Positions 48,499 to 59,809 of a stretch of DNA of 64,000 nucleotides are shown one piece after another. The notes beneath the pieces were generated by a model that searched no databases, was not told the DNA's origin, and worked only from the letters and a program-made list of their open reading frames with translations. The stretch's first letter is position 1, and each line of letters starts with the position of its first letter. This stretch comes from Taiwanofungus camphoratus (lineage: Eukaryota > Basidiomycota > Agaricomycetes > Polyporales > Taiwanofungaceae), in assembly GCA_003999685.1 (NCBI GenBank), contig CP021229.1, positions 248,001 to 312,000 of the forward strand, read 5' to 3'. The position numbers and the translations under genes were made by a program.

Positions 48499-48903
48499 AA
48501 AATTAATGGTGATATTTTATTCTACTCAATCATAGAGCTCACCTGTCTTGAATAGTTGCAATAGCCTGTTGAATTTCAGTTTCTGATGACATTGAGGGTA
48601 TTGAAGAGTTTGCACTGATGAAACTGCTTGAGCTCATATATAGCATTGAGACTGTGGGATCTTTGACCATGTTGATGATTTTATTAGTAAACATCATCAG
48701 AAATCTGTGGACAGGGTTACCATTGTCATTGATATCATGATGACTATATCAGAACAGCCTCATTCACACACTCATATTTGAAACAGATCAATCCTGTTAT
48801 GAAAGGACATGTGTGCTGAACTACAATTGCATCAACACAGCCATCTCCCATCCTGAGATGCATTCCAACATTACAAACAATAAATGATCAACAGAGGCAT
48901 GTG
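48272..48903. repeat. Segment shared with 212-830
   Basis: Second copy of the duplicated segment: the first part of the DUF6533 gene and about 400 bp upstream of its start. Similarity ends abruptly at 48903, matching the end at 830 in the other copy. Confidence 0.7.
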
Positions 48904-48923
48904 CATTGAAAATTCAGACAGTG

Positions 48924-50493
48924 CGTGGCTGCTTCAATTGGCTATCCCAAAGTTCGACTATGCACAATGCATCTTTGGTAGAATCCAGAGGCTGTGCATG
49001 AGAGCTGAAGGCAAGCAGATGAGACATATCTGTCAGAGCTCTGTGAGGGAATCATTGACCTGTGTCGCTGGTTAGATACTCCACCACTCCCCGGTCTTTC
49101 TGCTCTGGGATGAATTTCTAGGAATGCACTGTTGTTGCTAATCTTTCAAAACCGGTGTAAGATACCTGTGGTCTTTCTGAGACACTCTACATTTGGACCA
49201 GCACAGGTCAACCTGATCGAGGTGCCCAATTTCTACCCCGTATGTACGATTTTGTTATATGATCTGTCAACCCATGTATCGGCCGCCGAAAGCAACCCAA
49301 TCAAGGGCTTGATATTTACATTAGTTCATCGCTTCTTTGTCCGTAGTGAAATGACCCTACTTCCGCAAGGCATGTTTTGCAGCACTATGTGATCCTCGTG
49401 AAGTAGCTCCCCGTCAGATACTTTCAAATGCTCGTCGTTTTACCATATTTACTCATGGGCTCTCCTACAACTTGGCGCCAACACTGCGCACGGCATCATG
49501 ATGTGAGAACCCATTTGCCATCTCCACTGAGTTGAACCCATTGCTCGGGTTCTATAGAAGTTCAGAACGCACGCGTTCATATATCATGGCTGGTAATTCA
49601 CTGGATGTCTCATTTTCGATCACAGTAGGTCAAAGGAGATGAATGACCACCCTTATGGCCATGGTCATTGTAAGTTTGAAAGGTAGAAATCAATGTGCAT
49701 GACCAGAAAAGTAGCAAAAGTCTGGCCGTCAATAATCAAAGTATCGCCATCACTTTGACTTGTTCGCATATAACTAAGGGGAACTTCGCGTGGCAATTAT
49801 GTCTATGATTGAAGTAGGTTTGACCCTTCTGGCCGAGAATTTTGCACAAGGGTGCTCCGGTGCATCGTGAGTAGCCCTGCGCAACTTAAGGAACTGTTGA
49901 TTGACGATCAATAGAAGGCATTTGTGTGATAGCCAAGCATGAACTCTTCTCATCATGGTTTCAATGTCTCGGGATCGTATGACGTTTTTCGATAGTATGA
50001 AACATATCTCCATTCACATTTTACTTGCCTGACTGATTCTCAATGAACACGTTTCGACGTAAATTTGACTTCGAGAACCGAACGTTGGTTGAAAGGTCGA
50101 GCAATTGACTCTCCTATGGTTACTCAAGGTCTATTGAATAAACAAAAAGATCAGAATGCGCGCCGGGAACGTTGGGGGTCATGCACTGAAAAGGTTATCG
50201 TTGAGTCCTAAATTGCTCAAGATTGTTATTGCCGTCTGAGTAGTTTTCAGAATCGTTACATCCGTTGTTCACATAGTCGCGTTCCTCATTCATCATTTGC
50301 CGAGACTCCAGGAAATTCCCATAGGACCGAAATTTCTTTTATTGAGAACGCATGAACTCAAGACCGACCCTGTACCACTTACAGTAGGACTCCCCTCACG
50401 CGATTTCTTAACGAGGAATCAACATATACGATTGGCAGCGTGAATCCTTGTCCGGACGATAAACCTATACAATAGCTATCGAGACACGAGCTG
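48924..50493. other. Intergenic, no gene supported
   Basis: Normal CpG content returns at about 48924. No recognisable protein, repeat or RNA gene in this 1.6-kb stretch. Confidence 0.5.
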
Positions 50494-51284
50494 CTATGAT
50501 GCCTGCGTTGCGGTCTGTGCATTCAACTCTTCCGGTGTGACGAGCAAGTTTCCCAATCGCGGAGGCGTTGACCGAGTTATAAACTCGTTGATGGTTGGTA
50601 GCTTATCGCAAGCTAGACGCAGGGCTGTTTCAAGAAAGAAATTAATGAGTCGCAGCGGTGCCGGAAGCATGGATGAAGAGCACCTTCTCGTGCAATCTCC
50701 TCGCGAACAGGACTGCCTCCAATTTCGAAAAGTACACGGCCTGGAGGAACACTGCATGTTCGAGTCAGACACGCCATCGAGATACCAACAAATGATCGTC
50801 TTACCGTGTCGCCCAAAACTCGAAGGCTCCCTTTCCTTTACCCATACGGGTCTCGTTACCCTATATAAGTATGGCGCTTGAGTGCTGTATTCAATAGAAC
50901 GGGATTCACGCTGCCCACCTTGATGCAAACAGGAATATCCGGGAACACTCTCATGTACACCTTCGCTCCCTTGATGGGTTTAATCTTTCTCTTGATCACC
51001 TCCTCTGCTGCTGTAAGTTGCTTCGCAGTAAGACGCTTTCCATTCTCCTTGATACGAATCCCCCAGTCGCCATACGCGAGCGTAGTACCCTTGATAGAAC
51101 CGCCAACAGGGATTGGGACAACACCCTTCTGCCTCTTGATGTACTTGACTCGCTTGGGCGCAAGCTGAGACCGGAATCGCGCAAAGGTCAATAGAGGTGT
51201 CGGAGCTGCCGCAACATGGGATACAAAGGACTTTGATGGCCGACACGCTGCGAGCAGCGAGCGAGTAGATGAAAGAGAAAACAT
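50494..51284 (-). CDS. MRPL16: Mitochondrial large-subunit ribosomal protein uL16m
   Basis: Structural protein of the mitochondrial large ribosomal subunit, near the A-site and peptidyl-transferase region. Four exons on the minus strand. It starts MFSLSSTRSLLAACRPSKS (51284), a Ser/Arg-rich amphipathic presequence for mitochondrial import. Core uL16 features follow: RQKGVVPIPVGGS, LAYGDWGIRIKENGKRLTAKQ, VYMRVFPDIPVCIKG, NETRMGKGKGAFEFWATR, VPPGRVLFEIGG and REEIAREALRLACDKLP. The C-terminal tail TPEELNAQTATQAS ends at 50494. All three introns are 50-60 nt with GT-AG ends. It is divergent from PRP3 with only 96 bp between the start codons. Confidence 0.88.
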
Positions 51285-51380
51285 AGAGAGGTAGCTTACG
51301 TAATTACCTTGGTCGAAAACGGTCGTGGCTATGGCGTTCGCGGCTTCATCCACGACGACCAGCTACTCGTAGAGACAACA

Positions 51381-53726
51381 ATGAGCGACAGAAAGCGTAC
51401 TTTTGAAGGAAACGGGGATACTAATGTAGCAAAGAAGCTTAAAAGGTCTGTCGCTCTCCATTGTCATTTATCTCAAAATTGACGAATTGCATTCTCCCAG
51501 TGATGCTGTGAGTCGCATTTCTCTCATTCTGCAAAGGTGAATGACCTCTTACAATGAGTCTCGCATGTCACTATAACCATTTTGTACCCGTCAGACGCTT
51601 TTCAATGGATCTGTATCTGGTTCAGCTGTGAGTACTTGTCTTTACTGCTGTGGCAGTCGGCTCACCATCGACTATTAGCTTTCTCCAGAAGCGCTCATCG
51701 CCCAGAAGAAGGCAGAAATTGCTGCCAAGATTGCCGCTATGAAGAAGGCAGCATCTGGCGCTATTGCTTCCCCGTCGACTGTGAGCCCCAGCCCTGTTGC
51801 GAGTCCAGTGGTGCCATCTCCCCCTTCTGGATCGCCCGCACCAACTCTCACGGATGACATGGCTCGTCGAGTTGCGGAAGCCAAACGGCGTGTTGCAGAG
51901 GCGCAGAGCAAGCTGGCCGTGAAGGACAACCCTTACATGGTGCGTCTATCAAATATCGAATGTGTCTTGGGCTCACTGCACGATTTGTGACAGTCCCTCC
52001 CGCAGACGGGAAGGAAGAATCGACCGATCGAGCCTGCTCAACAAGGAGCTGGACTCAAGATGGCGGCCCATCCTCTCTTGCTGGACAACACCGCGCCCGC
52101 TCCGCAGTCTAAGAAAGACAGATACAAGCCCATGCAGCCCAAATTTGCATCTATTAAGGTATGCTATCTCCCAAAATGTTGTATATGGCCGCCTAAGCCT
52201 GCCTAAGGCCAATGTCCGCAATGTGCCAACGCCACCGCCTGCCCCAGTCCCCGTCGTGCCCGTAGAGTCCAAGGCTAACCCGTACGCATCGGGCGCGGCA
52301 GCTGCGCCTGACAGCGGGTTCGAAGGCGCCCCTAGGGAGCGCGTCGGGCGGAATTTCAGGTTCAACCCAAAGGGCAAGTACGTCCAGATAGCGAACCAGG
52401 TGAGACAGGAGGCGCAGCTCGAGCAGCTCAAGCAGCGGATTGCAGAGAGCGCGCGCAAGGCAGGGCTCGACACCGAGTTCGAGACGCTTGAGAAGAATAT
52501 CCGGGTAGGTGTTCCTGCCGTATCTACGGCGGACGAGGACTAACGGTTGTGTTGACCAGCGCGAGCCGCCGCCTGCTGCGGAGTGGTGGGATGCGGCGCT
52601 ACTCCCGAACAAGGACTACAACGATCTGTCATTCGGGCTCTCTCAACTGAACATTCGAAATGCCAACTCCCCGATCACGATATATGTCCAGCATCCTATC
52701 CCGATACCAGCACCAGGTGACAAGAACAAAGTAGCCATGAAACCTCTCAAACTGACGAAGAAGGTCAGTTGTATTTTGTCCTCGTACCGCTTTGATTCTC
52801 ATTCTGCGTTCAATAGGAACAAAAGAAGATGAGAAAGCAACGGCGGCAGGCTGAGCTGCAGGACAAGAGAGACCGGATCCGTATGGGTCTGATCCCTCCT
52901 GACCCGCCGAAGGGTACGGTTGCTATTAATTCTACTCCGCATCCTTAACACCGTCGCTGATTTTGGGCCTCTTGTACAGTGCGCCTAGCTAACTTGATGA
53001 AGGTGCTTACCTCCGACGCGGTGCAAGACCCCACACGTGTAGAGGCGCGAGTCCGAAGGGAGGTTGCCATGCGCAAACATGCTCATGAGAAGATGAACTC
53101 CGAGAGGAAATTGACTGACGAACAGCGGCGGGATAAGACTGAGAATAAAAAGATGGAAGAAGAGAAGAAGGGCATATATGGTGCTGTTTTCAAGTCAGCC
53201 TTTTACGTTTCCTTGACAAGAGCACGCAACTTACAGTATATGCAGGGTCAAGACACTTGCCGATCCAGCGCATAGGTTCAAAGTACGCAAAAACGCTGAG
53301 CAGATGAGCCTCACTGGTGTTTGCATCTTCAATCCTACCTTCAGTATGGTCTATGTCGAGGGTGCTGCCAAGTTCATACGCCAGTACAAACGCCTGATGC
53401 TACGTCGTATTGCATGGACAGAACCTGCTCGTGAGCGCGGCGGCGAAGACGTAGAGATCGATAATGGGGACGAGGAGGAAGGGAACGGAGATAAAGGGAA
53501 AGGCAAGGCTGTTGCTCAGGTGGATGGGGAGGAGGGCACGGCATCTCTCGAGGATAACCAGTGCTGGCTGATTTGGGAAGGGCAACTAAGGGATCGGGCG
53601 TTCAGCAATTTCAAGCCGAAGAGCTGTCCCACGGACGCGGCCGCGAAGGAGGTGCTAGGCTCAAAGTTGGCCGGCTATTGGGATCAGGCAAAGAACTGGA
53701 AGCCAGAGGAAGAGGAGCTGTTCTGA
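51381..53726 (+). CDS. PRP3: U4/U6 small nuclear ribonucleoprotein Prp3
   Basis: Spliceosomal protein that binds the U4/U6 duplex in the tri-snRNP. The reading starts MSDRKRTFEGNGDTNVAKKL. A 7-nt microexon (51501-51507) and further small exons lead into ALIAQKKAEIAAKIAAMKKA. A Pro/Ser/Ala linker and a helical segment (ARRVAEAKRRVAEAQSKLAV) follow. The conserved PRP3 domain includes FRFNPKGKYVQIANQVRQEA, EPPPAAEWWDAALLP and ITIYVQHPIPIPAP. Next come basic coiled stretches, RIRMGLIPPDPPK, and RLANLMKVLTSDAVQDPTRV. The C-terminal DUF1115 domain has MSLTGVCIFNP, VYVEGAAKFIRQYKRLMLRR and an acidic insertion before CWLIWEGQLRDRAFSNF. It ends at 53726. All introns found are short and intact. Confidence 0.88.
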
Positions 53727-54076
53727 GATGGCTTAGACACATATCTCGTCAAGGTAGTCATGAAGGGTAATTTTCCTTCTTCCACCGTCATTCTATGGCA
53801 ACATGTTGAGATATCGATTTCTCCTCGCGATCCATAAAGTATACCGTATGTTCGCCTCATGTGAATTTGAATGTCACTTCTCCGATTTTTCCAAAGTTTT
53901 ACAGTAGATCAATGTTATGATGGATTGACCATTATGGGTCTATACTATAATCCTCATAGATAAGTTGGCTCGGGCTTTTCGATGAAGAAAAAATAACATC
54001 ATATTATTGTGCATATGGGAATCAAAAGAACAGCATATGGTCGCATACATGGGCATAAACAATAGCTAAAGTGAAA
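53727..54076. other. Spacer between convergent genes
   Basis: 350 bp between the ends of PRP3 and the coiled-coil gene. AT-rich, consistent with two 3' untranslated regions. Nothing else seen. Confidence 0.6.
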
Positions 54077-55471
54077 TTACTGACCTTGGTGTTCGCGCTC
54101 AACTTCCTGTTCCATGATCTGGTTCAAGAACCTCGCGACAAGCCCTGCCGCTTCAGAGATGATCTCCTTCTCCCACGGCCGAACTTTGGTCAGTGTCGTT
54201 GTGTTAAACTTGTCGGGGTGCCATTTCAAGATATCTGATCGGATCCTTTCCTTCCTACTCTTGTTCTGTAGACTCTGGCGTAAAGGATGAAATACGAACT
54301 CCTGGACGCCTTCGAGGGTAATGTCGGCTGCTGAACCAACTTGACAAAAGACTGGCCATGGAAGTTCTACGAGGGCGATCTGACGCAGGTTGGGATTCCT
54401 CCTGAGTTCAGCCCATTTCGCATCATATAATGCAAAAAACTGCGTGAAAGCGTGGGCTTGAGCAATCTCCTCCTGTGCCTTGCGAGCTTCTTCCTGTAAG
54501 CGGCGAATTTCTTCTTGCCGTTGTCGCTCTCGGCGCTCTGCTTCCTCACGTTCTCTACGCTCGCGTTCTTGCCGCTGCCTTTCCATTTCCTCGAAGTGCC
54601 TCCTCAGTTCTTCGGCCTTTCGAATTGCTTCTTCCCGGGCTTTTCGAGCAGCCTCTTCACGAGCTTTGCGAGCTGCTTCACGCCTCTCGTGTTCTTCCTT
54701 CATGCGCTGTTGTTGCAATTTGGCGATCTCCGCACGATGAGCTTCCTCTCGTGCCTGTTCCTCTTGTAACCTGGCCTGCTCCTCGGCCTCTTCACGGATC
54801 TGCGCTTCACGATCCTCTTCGGCAGCGAGTTTTTCGACCAAGGCATCGCGGCGAGCCATCCTTCTCCTCCTACGCGGTGTCTCCGCTGCGGCACGGTCTA
54901 CGACATTCCGCGCCGCGGCTACTTGATCCTTGACTACCTTATCGATCCGAAGCTCTTTCAGATACTTCACCATGATCCGATCTTCGTCGTTCAAAGGGCC
55001 ATTAAAGACTAGATCATCGTCCCACGGCATAGCCGCGGTATACCATTCGTCGCCAGGACCTGGTTCGCCCTCTAACACTTCGAATACGTCGGGTTCAGGA
55101 ACATCAAGAGTAGGCGTCGGCTGAGGACGCCTTGATGCTACCGCTTCATCGCGAACACGTGAGGGACCAGCAGCGGACGGCACAGGTGGCGACTGCCAAT
55201 TGTTGGCGTATGGGGACGCCGCTGCTTGTCCTGCTTTGTATTTTCGACGAGGGAACACGGTGAAATTTACCGGAGTAGCCGGAGACGTAGCACCAGGCGG
55301 CGAACTTGGCAAGGCATCAAGATGATTCGGGGACCGGGGAACATTTTGAGCGCCTAAAGGAGGGAACGGTGTCACAGTTCTCCTTCGCTGCGGTTGAGTG
55401 AAAACACCGCGGGGTCCGGGGTACGGCCGTGGGTGCCTCCACTGGTACGGTTGGCGGGGAGTACCGAACAT
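54077..55471 (-). CDS. Coiled-coil protein with C-terminal J-domain-like helix pair
   Basis: Single-exon gene, 464 residues. The N-terminal 180 residues are Pro-rich and disordered. A basic patch (TPRRRRRMARRD) precedes a long charged coiled coil (residues about 215-345) made of repeated ARKAREEA and RQERERREREEAERRE units. The C-terminal 100 residues are globular and contain SDILKWHPDKFN, an HPD-like turn within two helices as in J-domain-related proteins, and end EREHQGQ. This architecture is common in mushroom genomes; the role is unknown. The HPD tripeptide could contact Hsp70, but the full J domain is not evident. Confidence 0.75.
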   Translation of the reverse strand: MFGTPRQPYQWRHPRPYPGPRGVFTQPQRRRTVTPFPPLGAQNVPRSPNHLDALPSSPPGATSPATPVNFTVFPRRKYKAGQAAASPYANNWQSPPVPSAAGPSRVRDEAVASRRPQPTPTLDVPEPDVFEVLEGEPGPGDEWYTAAMPWDDDLVFNGPLNDEDRIMVKYLKELRIDKVVKDQVAAARNVVDRAAAETPRRRRRMARRDALVEKLAAEEDREAQIREEAEEQARLQEEQAREEAHRAEIAKLQQQRMKEEHERREAARKAREEAARKAREEAIRKAEELRRHFEEMERQRQERERREREEAERRERQRQEEIRRLQEEARKAQEEIAQAHAFTQFFALYDAKWAELRRNPNLRQIALVELPWPVFCQVGSAADITLEGVQEFVFHPLRQSLQNKSRKERIRSDILKWHPDKFNTTTLTKVRPWEKEIISEAAGLVARFLNQIMEQEVEREHQGQ

Positions 55472-56630
55472 AATTTCAAACGTAAGGACGGAATAAAATC
55501 AATAACACTTTGAGTACGGAAGCTTCGAGGCGGGCCGAAGGACGTCTTGAGGTTCGTATAAGTTGCTCGACTGTCTGTATATGGAATGAAGTTCATGAGT
55601 TGAATAATTCAGGCACGGAACGAAGAATGGCCAAACCCTGGTGGTTGGGTACGTCACTTGTTCTTCAGATGGTCAGCCGACGGGCTCGGCGCTTCAAGTG
55701 GCGAGGTGCTTGAACTTTCTCTTCAAGAGGAAGGGGGAAACGCGAATCTGCAATGGCTTCAGTTTCAAGACCCTTATTTATACCGATGGTGAGGCGTTAT
55801 CTCTTAGGCGAAGGGCCAAAGCACGTTGAGTATATCCGAACTAGGCAATTGTCTGTTGTAGATGCGTGGCTTGTGGTATGACAAATCAAGGGCATTCGTA
55901 AATCAAGCGATTCTGTCTTTCTGCAACAAAGCTCCAGATTGCATACTCTGTGGCCTGGTCGTCAGCGATGTTCACGAGGGGTGCGGACACTGAAAAACGG
56001 GAGGGGTGCGCGTGGCGCAAAGGTGAGCAGCTGTGAAATGTACCAAAATTGTACCTCAAAAAGCCCGTCACAACCGCAGAAGGATAGATATGAATGGATA
56101 AGGAAATTACTGCCCCGAACGCAAATCCGCATCCTGATACTTTGACTTGTCCATTTCTTCAAAAATCTGTTGGTGATATTGAGCAAGCCACGCACAGAGT
56201 GCTCCACAACATGAAGCCAATTCAATACCAGCTTTGTCCGGATCTTGAGTCGGCCACATCGCCTAAAGTGACATAAAGGCTACAATAGGTTAGGCGCTCA
56301 TGGGCGCTTGGTTACACTGTTATCCATAAAAGGTAAGTGTTGCTAAGTTAGGTGATACTTCGAGTGACACGGGAGAATAAAGGCAGAGGGTGTGGGCAAA
56401 GCACGTAAGCGCTTTCATATCGAGGGCTTAACTGCGTCAAAGCTAGTTCACAGAGAGAGAATATATAAATCGTGGAAAGACGTGCAGACTTGAACGTACG
56501 CGGTAGTCAAGCTCGGACCTGAAACGCCTCATCTCAAGCCAGTTGTTACAAGACCTGCAAGACCGGCCACTTGATCTAAAAGAAAGTAAATTAAATTCAT
56601 CGTCACAAGTACGTCCGATCGAGCCACCCT
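55472..56630. other. Intergenic, no gene supported
   Basis: About 1.15 kb between two divergent genes. No recognisable coding sequence or repeat. Confidence 0.5.
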
Positions 56631-56631
56631 G

Positions 56632-56639
56632 TATAAATA
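56632..56639 (+). promoter_or_regulatory. TATA box of the disordered-protein gene
   Basis: TATAAATA lies only 33 bp before the ATG at 56672. With initiation usually about 30 bp downstream of the TATA box, the leader would be nearly absent. Confidence 0.5.
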
Positions 56640-56671
56640 CGCTCTGACACAGTTGGCCATTAGACAACTCC

Positions 56672-57850
56672 ATGCATCCATACAATACTCGCAACGCAGC
56701 TCGCATCAGAGCAGCAGCCGAACAGATCCTCAAGACACCGCCGGTGACCGGTGAGCGTGTCATCATAACACCCTCTGAAACCGGAGAGGGTCTACATTAC
56801 CGCTGGCAATACAGCGAGGACGCGATCCCCGCGCAGGCGCCGCCCGTCCTCGCTCGCTCCCCGTCATTGTCCTCATTATCGTCTTTGTCAACGCTTACTG
56901 CCTCGGAAGAAGATAGCGAGATGGGGGACGAGGACTCGCACACCGCGGACCCTCAGGACACCGCCGATTCCGAAGCACCCACGCCTCAAAGGCAGTTGCA
57001 GCCACTGAGGCGCAGCCCGGCCCGTATGGGAGGGCAACCCGTCCTTTGGTGGCACGACGATGTAAGCGGCGTTGAGCAGCGTATCGTACAAGACAATGGC
57101 GGACCGTCAACGAGGGAGGGTGACGTCGGCGGGTCGACGTTCGAGCAAGTGCTCGAGCAACACAGAAAGGAGGTACGCGATGCGATGAATCGGCGCACAA
57201 ATAACGCGGAAAATAGTGTGGATGGCGATAGTGACCAGCCTGTTGATAGCGAGGGCCCCGGCCCTTCCACTCGGGCGAGAAGGGGAAACCGTGCGCCCAA
57301 TCCCGATGGAAGAGCTCAGGCGCAAAGTGCCAACCAGCAGACGTGGCGACGTCGACCTCTGCAAGCTGAGCCCACCTTAATCGTGGACGCCCATGGACCG
57401 CCCTCATCTCTAACGCCAACTCTGCAAAACGATGAGATGCCCTTCGTTCGTCAACCAACAGCCCAGGTCACGAGCCGAGAGGCCAGCCCGTATAGCGAAG
57501 AGACAGAAGAAGACGACCTCGACACGATCGAGGAGCAGTCATCCCGTGCGTCGTCGCGGTCGCGAGAGCTGACACCTTTTGTGTGGGCCCCTCGCAGGGG
57601 ACCATCCCCTCCGAGGGCGCATATGTACAGGGGCGAAGACGGCACGTGGATCACGGAAGGCAGGCTCAATGACGTGCCGTTATTTCGCGAGGACGTGCCG
57701 CTGTTTCGCATGGATAGTCCCGCTTTCTATCAAGAATTGGGCCTAGATGAACAGGATGAGCTCTTGCATGACGGCGATGCCCAGTCGGGATACGAAGCTT
57801 CCTCAAGGTCGCCTAGCTTAGCGCCAACGGAAATTGTTGAGGAGGAGTAA
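56672..57850 (+). CDS. Disordered acidic protein of unknown function
   Basis: Single exon, 392 residues. It begins MHPYNTRNAARIRAAAEQIL. Most of the chain is low complexity: a Ser/Leu run (SPSLSSLSSLSTLTASEEDS), Arg-rich and Pro-rich pieces, acidic tracts (SEETEEDDLDTIEEQ), and a short near-repeat NDVPLFREDVPLFRMD before a C-terminal EIVEEE. No domain is recognisable. The uninterrupted frame and the TATA box argue that it is expressed. Proteins of this look are often lineage-specific in mushrooms, or derive from repeat-associated genes. Confidence 0.6.
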   Translation: MHPYNTRNAARIRAAAEQILKTPPVTGERVIITPSETGEGLHYRWQYSEDAIPAQAPPVLARSPSLSSLSSLSTLTASEEDSEMGDEDSHTADPQDTADSEAPTPQRQLQPLRRSPARMGGQPVLWWHDDVSGVEQRIVQDNGGPSTREGDVGGSTFEQVLEQHRKEVRDAMNRRTNNAENSVDGDSDQPVDSEGPGPSTRARRGNRAPNPDGRAQAQSANQQTWRRRPLQAEPTLIVDAHGPPSSLTPTLQNDEMPFVRQPTAQVTSREASPYSEETEEDDLDTIEEQSSRASSRSRELTPFVWAPRRGPSPPRAHMYRGEDGTWITEGRLNDVPLFREDVPLFRMDSPAFYQELGLDEQDELLHDGDAQSGYEASSRSPSLAPTEIVEEE

Positions 57851-59680
57851 ATTATGACCGCGTCAAACATATGAATATACTATGCTGCTTGATTAATCTT
57901 CTTTATGATTCGCCATTCCTTTAGCATCCAGTGGTCCTGATTGTAGACGTATATGTGATTATGCAATTATATCCTTTATGCAGTTGACTTGCCTCATTTC
58001 AAGGTAGAGGCCGATGAGGAGCAATCATACTTGTCGAATAAATCCAGATACTTCAACATCTTAGTGCCCGATTACACCTTGAGAGTGTGGTTTGCATTTC
58101 TCTGTGCGTTGCAGGCCTTGTACTGCACAGACAACATCGGACGATGCACCTTTTAGCAATTCCAGACTGAGAATCGTCTTGCTGAGTGTACCTTTGGCGT
58201 CTGGTTCTGACATTGCTTCACCATGTAATCTCACAGCAGCACTATGGGGATGTTATTCCTGTTGAATTATTGTATCATGGATAGGAAGATAAACATACGC
58301 ACTTGAGCGAGTTCTGCCGGCGATTGTGGTACCACAATATTGTATACTAGCACAGTGATTGCTTGTTATCCGGCGGGTCTTTTCTTTAATCCAGTTGTAA
58401 CAAAGGAAAGCTAGATGCAAATCGGTATCACATTGGCGGCAGTGAAGCGAAATCAAGATAAGCGAGCCTAAGGTGTACAAGAGCGCAGAATACGCTCTGT
58501 AAGTATTTAGTCACGGTGAAAGTGAAAAGTAAAGTTGGGCGGAGTGGATCGCTTGAAAGCCAGTAATCACTGATCAGGCCTTCAGGCCTCAGGTTCCACA
58601 CAACCGTTTCCTGCTCTTACTTACTCCTCTACTTATGCAACAACAAGTAAGGTCATAATCCCCCGGACAGATCAGACACTGCGGTGAAGTCTAGTCTGTT
58701 GAATTGAAAGCGCGCGATTGGCTTCATCTGCCATGCACATATTGTCTGTCTATCCGTGTCTGCTTCAAAGCAACTAACTATTTTGCATGTGCGGATTGCA
58801 CACACCGGCTACCTGATCCCCTAGGCATCTGTTTCATGCTGGACATCGTCATCATTGCTGTCTCTGCCACCATGCTATCCCGTGGGGGATCCAACGATGC
58901 AGACTGACACAAGTTGGGCTCTAGCTGAACCTGGACACTCGCCTGGAATACCCAACGTACAGAAGCATCGGCAAGGAGACTGCAGGCAGTCTCTTTAACC
59001 CTCATGGCCTGATATACAAACACGTCAGACGTCCCGACCATCGGACGCTGACGGCTCCTCCCGAGCGTTTAGACCATCCCTCTTCTCACTCCCGAAGCTG
59101 ACTCGACTGCGTTGCGCTGGGACACTGCCATTCTGATTCTCAGCGTTGTGCCTTATGATGCGGTAGAAGTCTCCCGATTGCAAGGACTTATTGACCATCT
59201 CTCTGTCTTGTTCCGGTTACCAATGGTGTCCTGCATACCGTCAGGTGCGGGGGTGAAGGAGTCGAGCTGATCCTCACACAACTAGGCAACCACGTCCCAC
59301 AAGCACTATTCCGTCAAACGCAGTCGCTGATTCCGTAATCTGTAATTCGTCATGACCTGTCGTGGCTTCCGCTTTGATTCACCTTCGGCCCAACAACTTG
59401 GACGCTGGGAGTTTCAAGTGTTTTCTACAACACCGTAAAAGCGGCCGTGTGACCGCGCCCATCATCTTTGCAGTAAGTGCTCTTTCTGTAGCACCTGGAG
59501 CCGCTGCCAAGCCGCGTCGTAGTATGTGCCTGGATCCTCAGTCATCTCGCCAGTCCGAACGAGTTTCACCTCCGGAATCACTGAATCGTCCATGCCTCTC
59601 GACCTGCTGCAGCGCTCTTCCTCCGAGTTTCAGTGTTAGGATCGAGGTCGACCAAGGAATGCAGGCGGCTGAGCCTCCTG
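57851..59680. other. Intergenic, no gene supported
   Basis: 1.8 kb. A possible exon-like frame at 59100-59243 (containing RWDTAILILSVVPYDAVEVS) ends at a GT donor, but no partner exons were identified. A frame at 59362-59685 (107 codons) shows no motif. Confidence 0.4.
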
Positions 59681-59688
59681 TATAAAAG
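59681..59688 (+). promoter_or_regulatory. TATA box of the small secreted peptide gene
   Basis: TATAAAAG, 129 bp before the ATG at 59810, a spacing that leaves a leader of about 95-100 nt. Confidence 0.55.
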
Positions 59689-59809
59689 GACGTTGGCATC
59701 ATCTGTCTCAATTAACAATCCAACAAACCGAAACGCATCATCCTGCTGCAGCTGCAGACCAATTGGGCCATCTAGTGCGCCTCTTCTGACCTAGTCCATC
59801 CTCCGCACC

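Larger units (their letters stand above)
46498..48923. other. Second CpG-depleted AT-rich relic block
   Basis: Only three CG dinucleotides are seen in about 2.4 kb (near 47150, 47984 and 48302). Borders are sharp on both sides. It contains the decayed DUF6533 gene and, at 48272-48903, sequence shared with 212-830. It resembles the block at 113-16798 and probably decayed by the same process. Confidence 0.75.
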
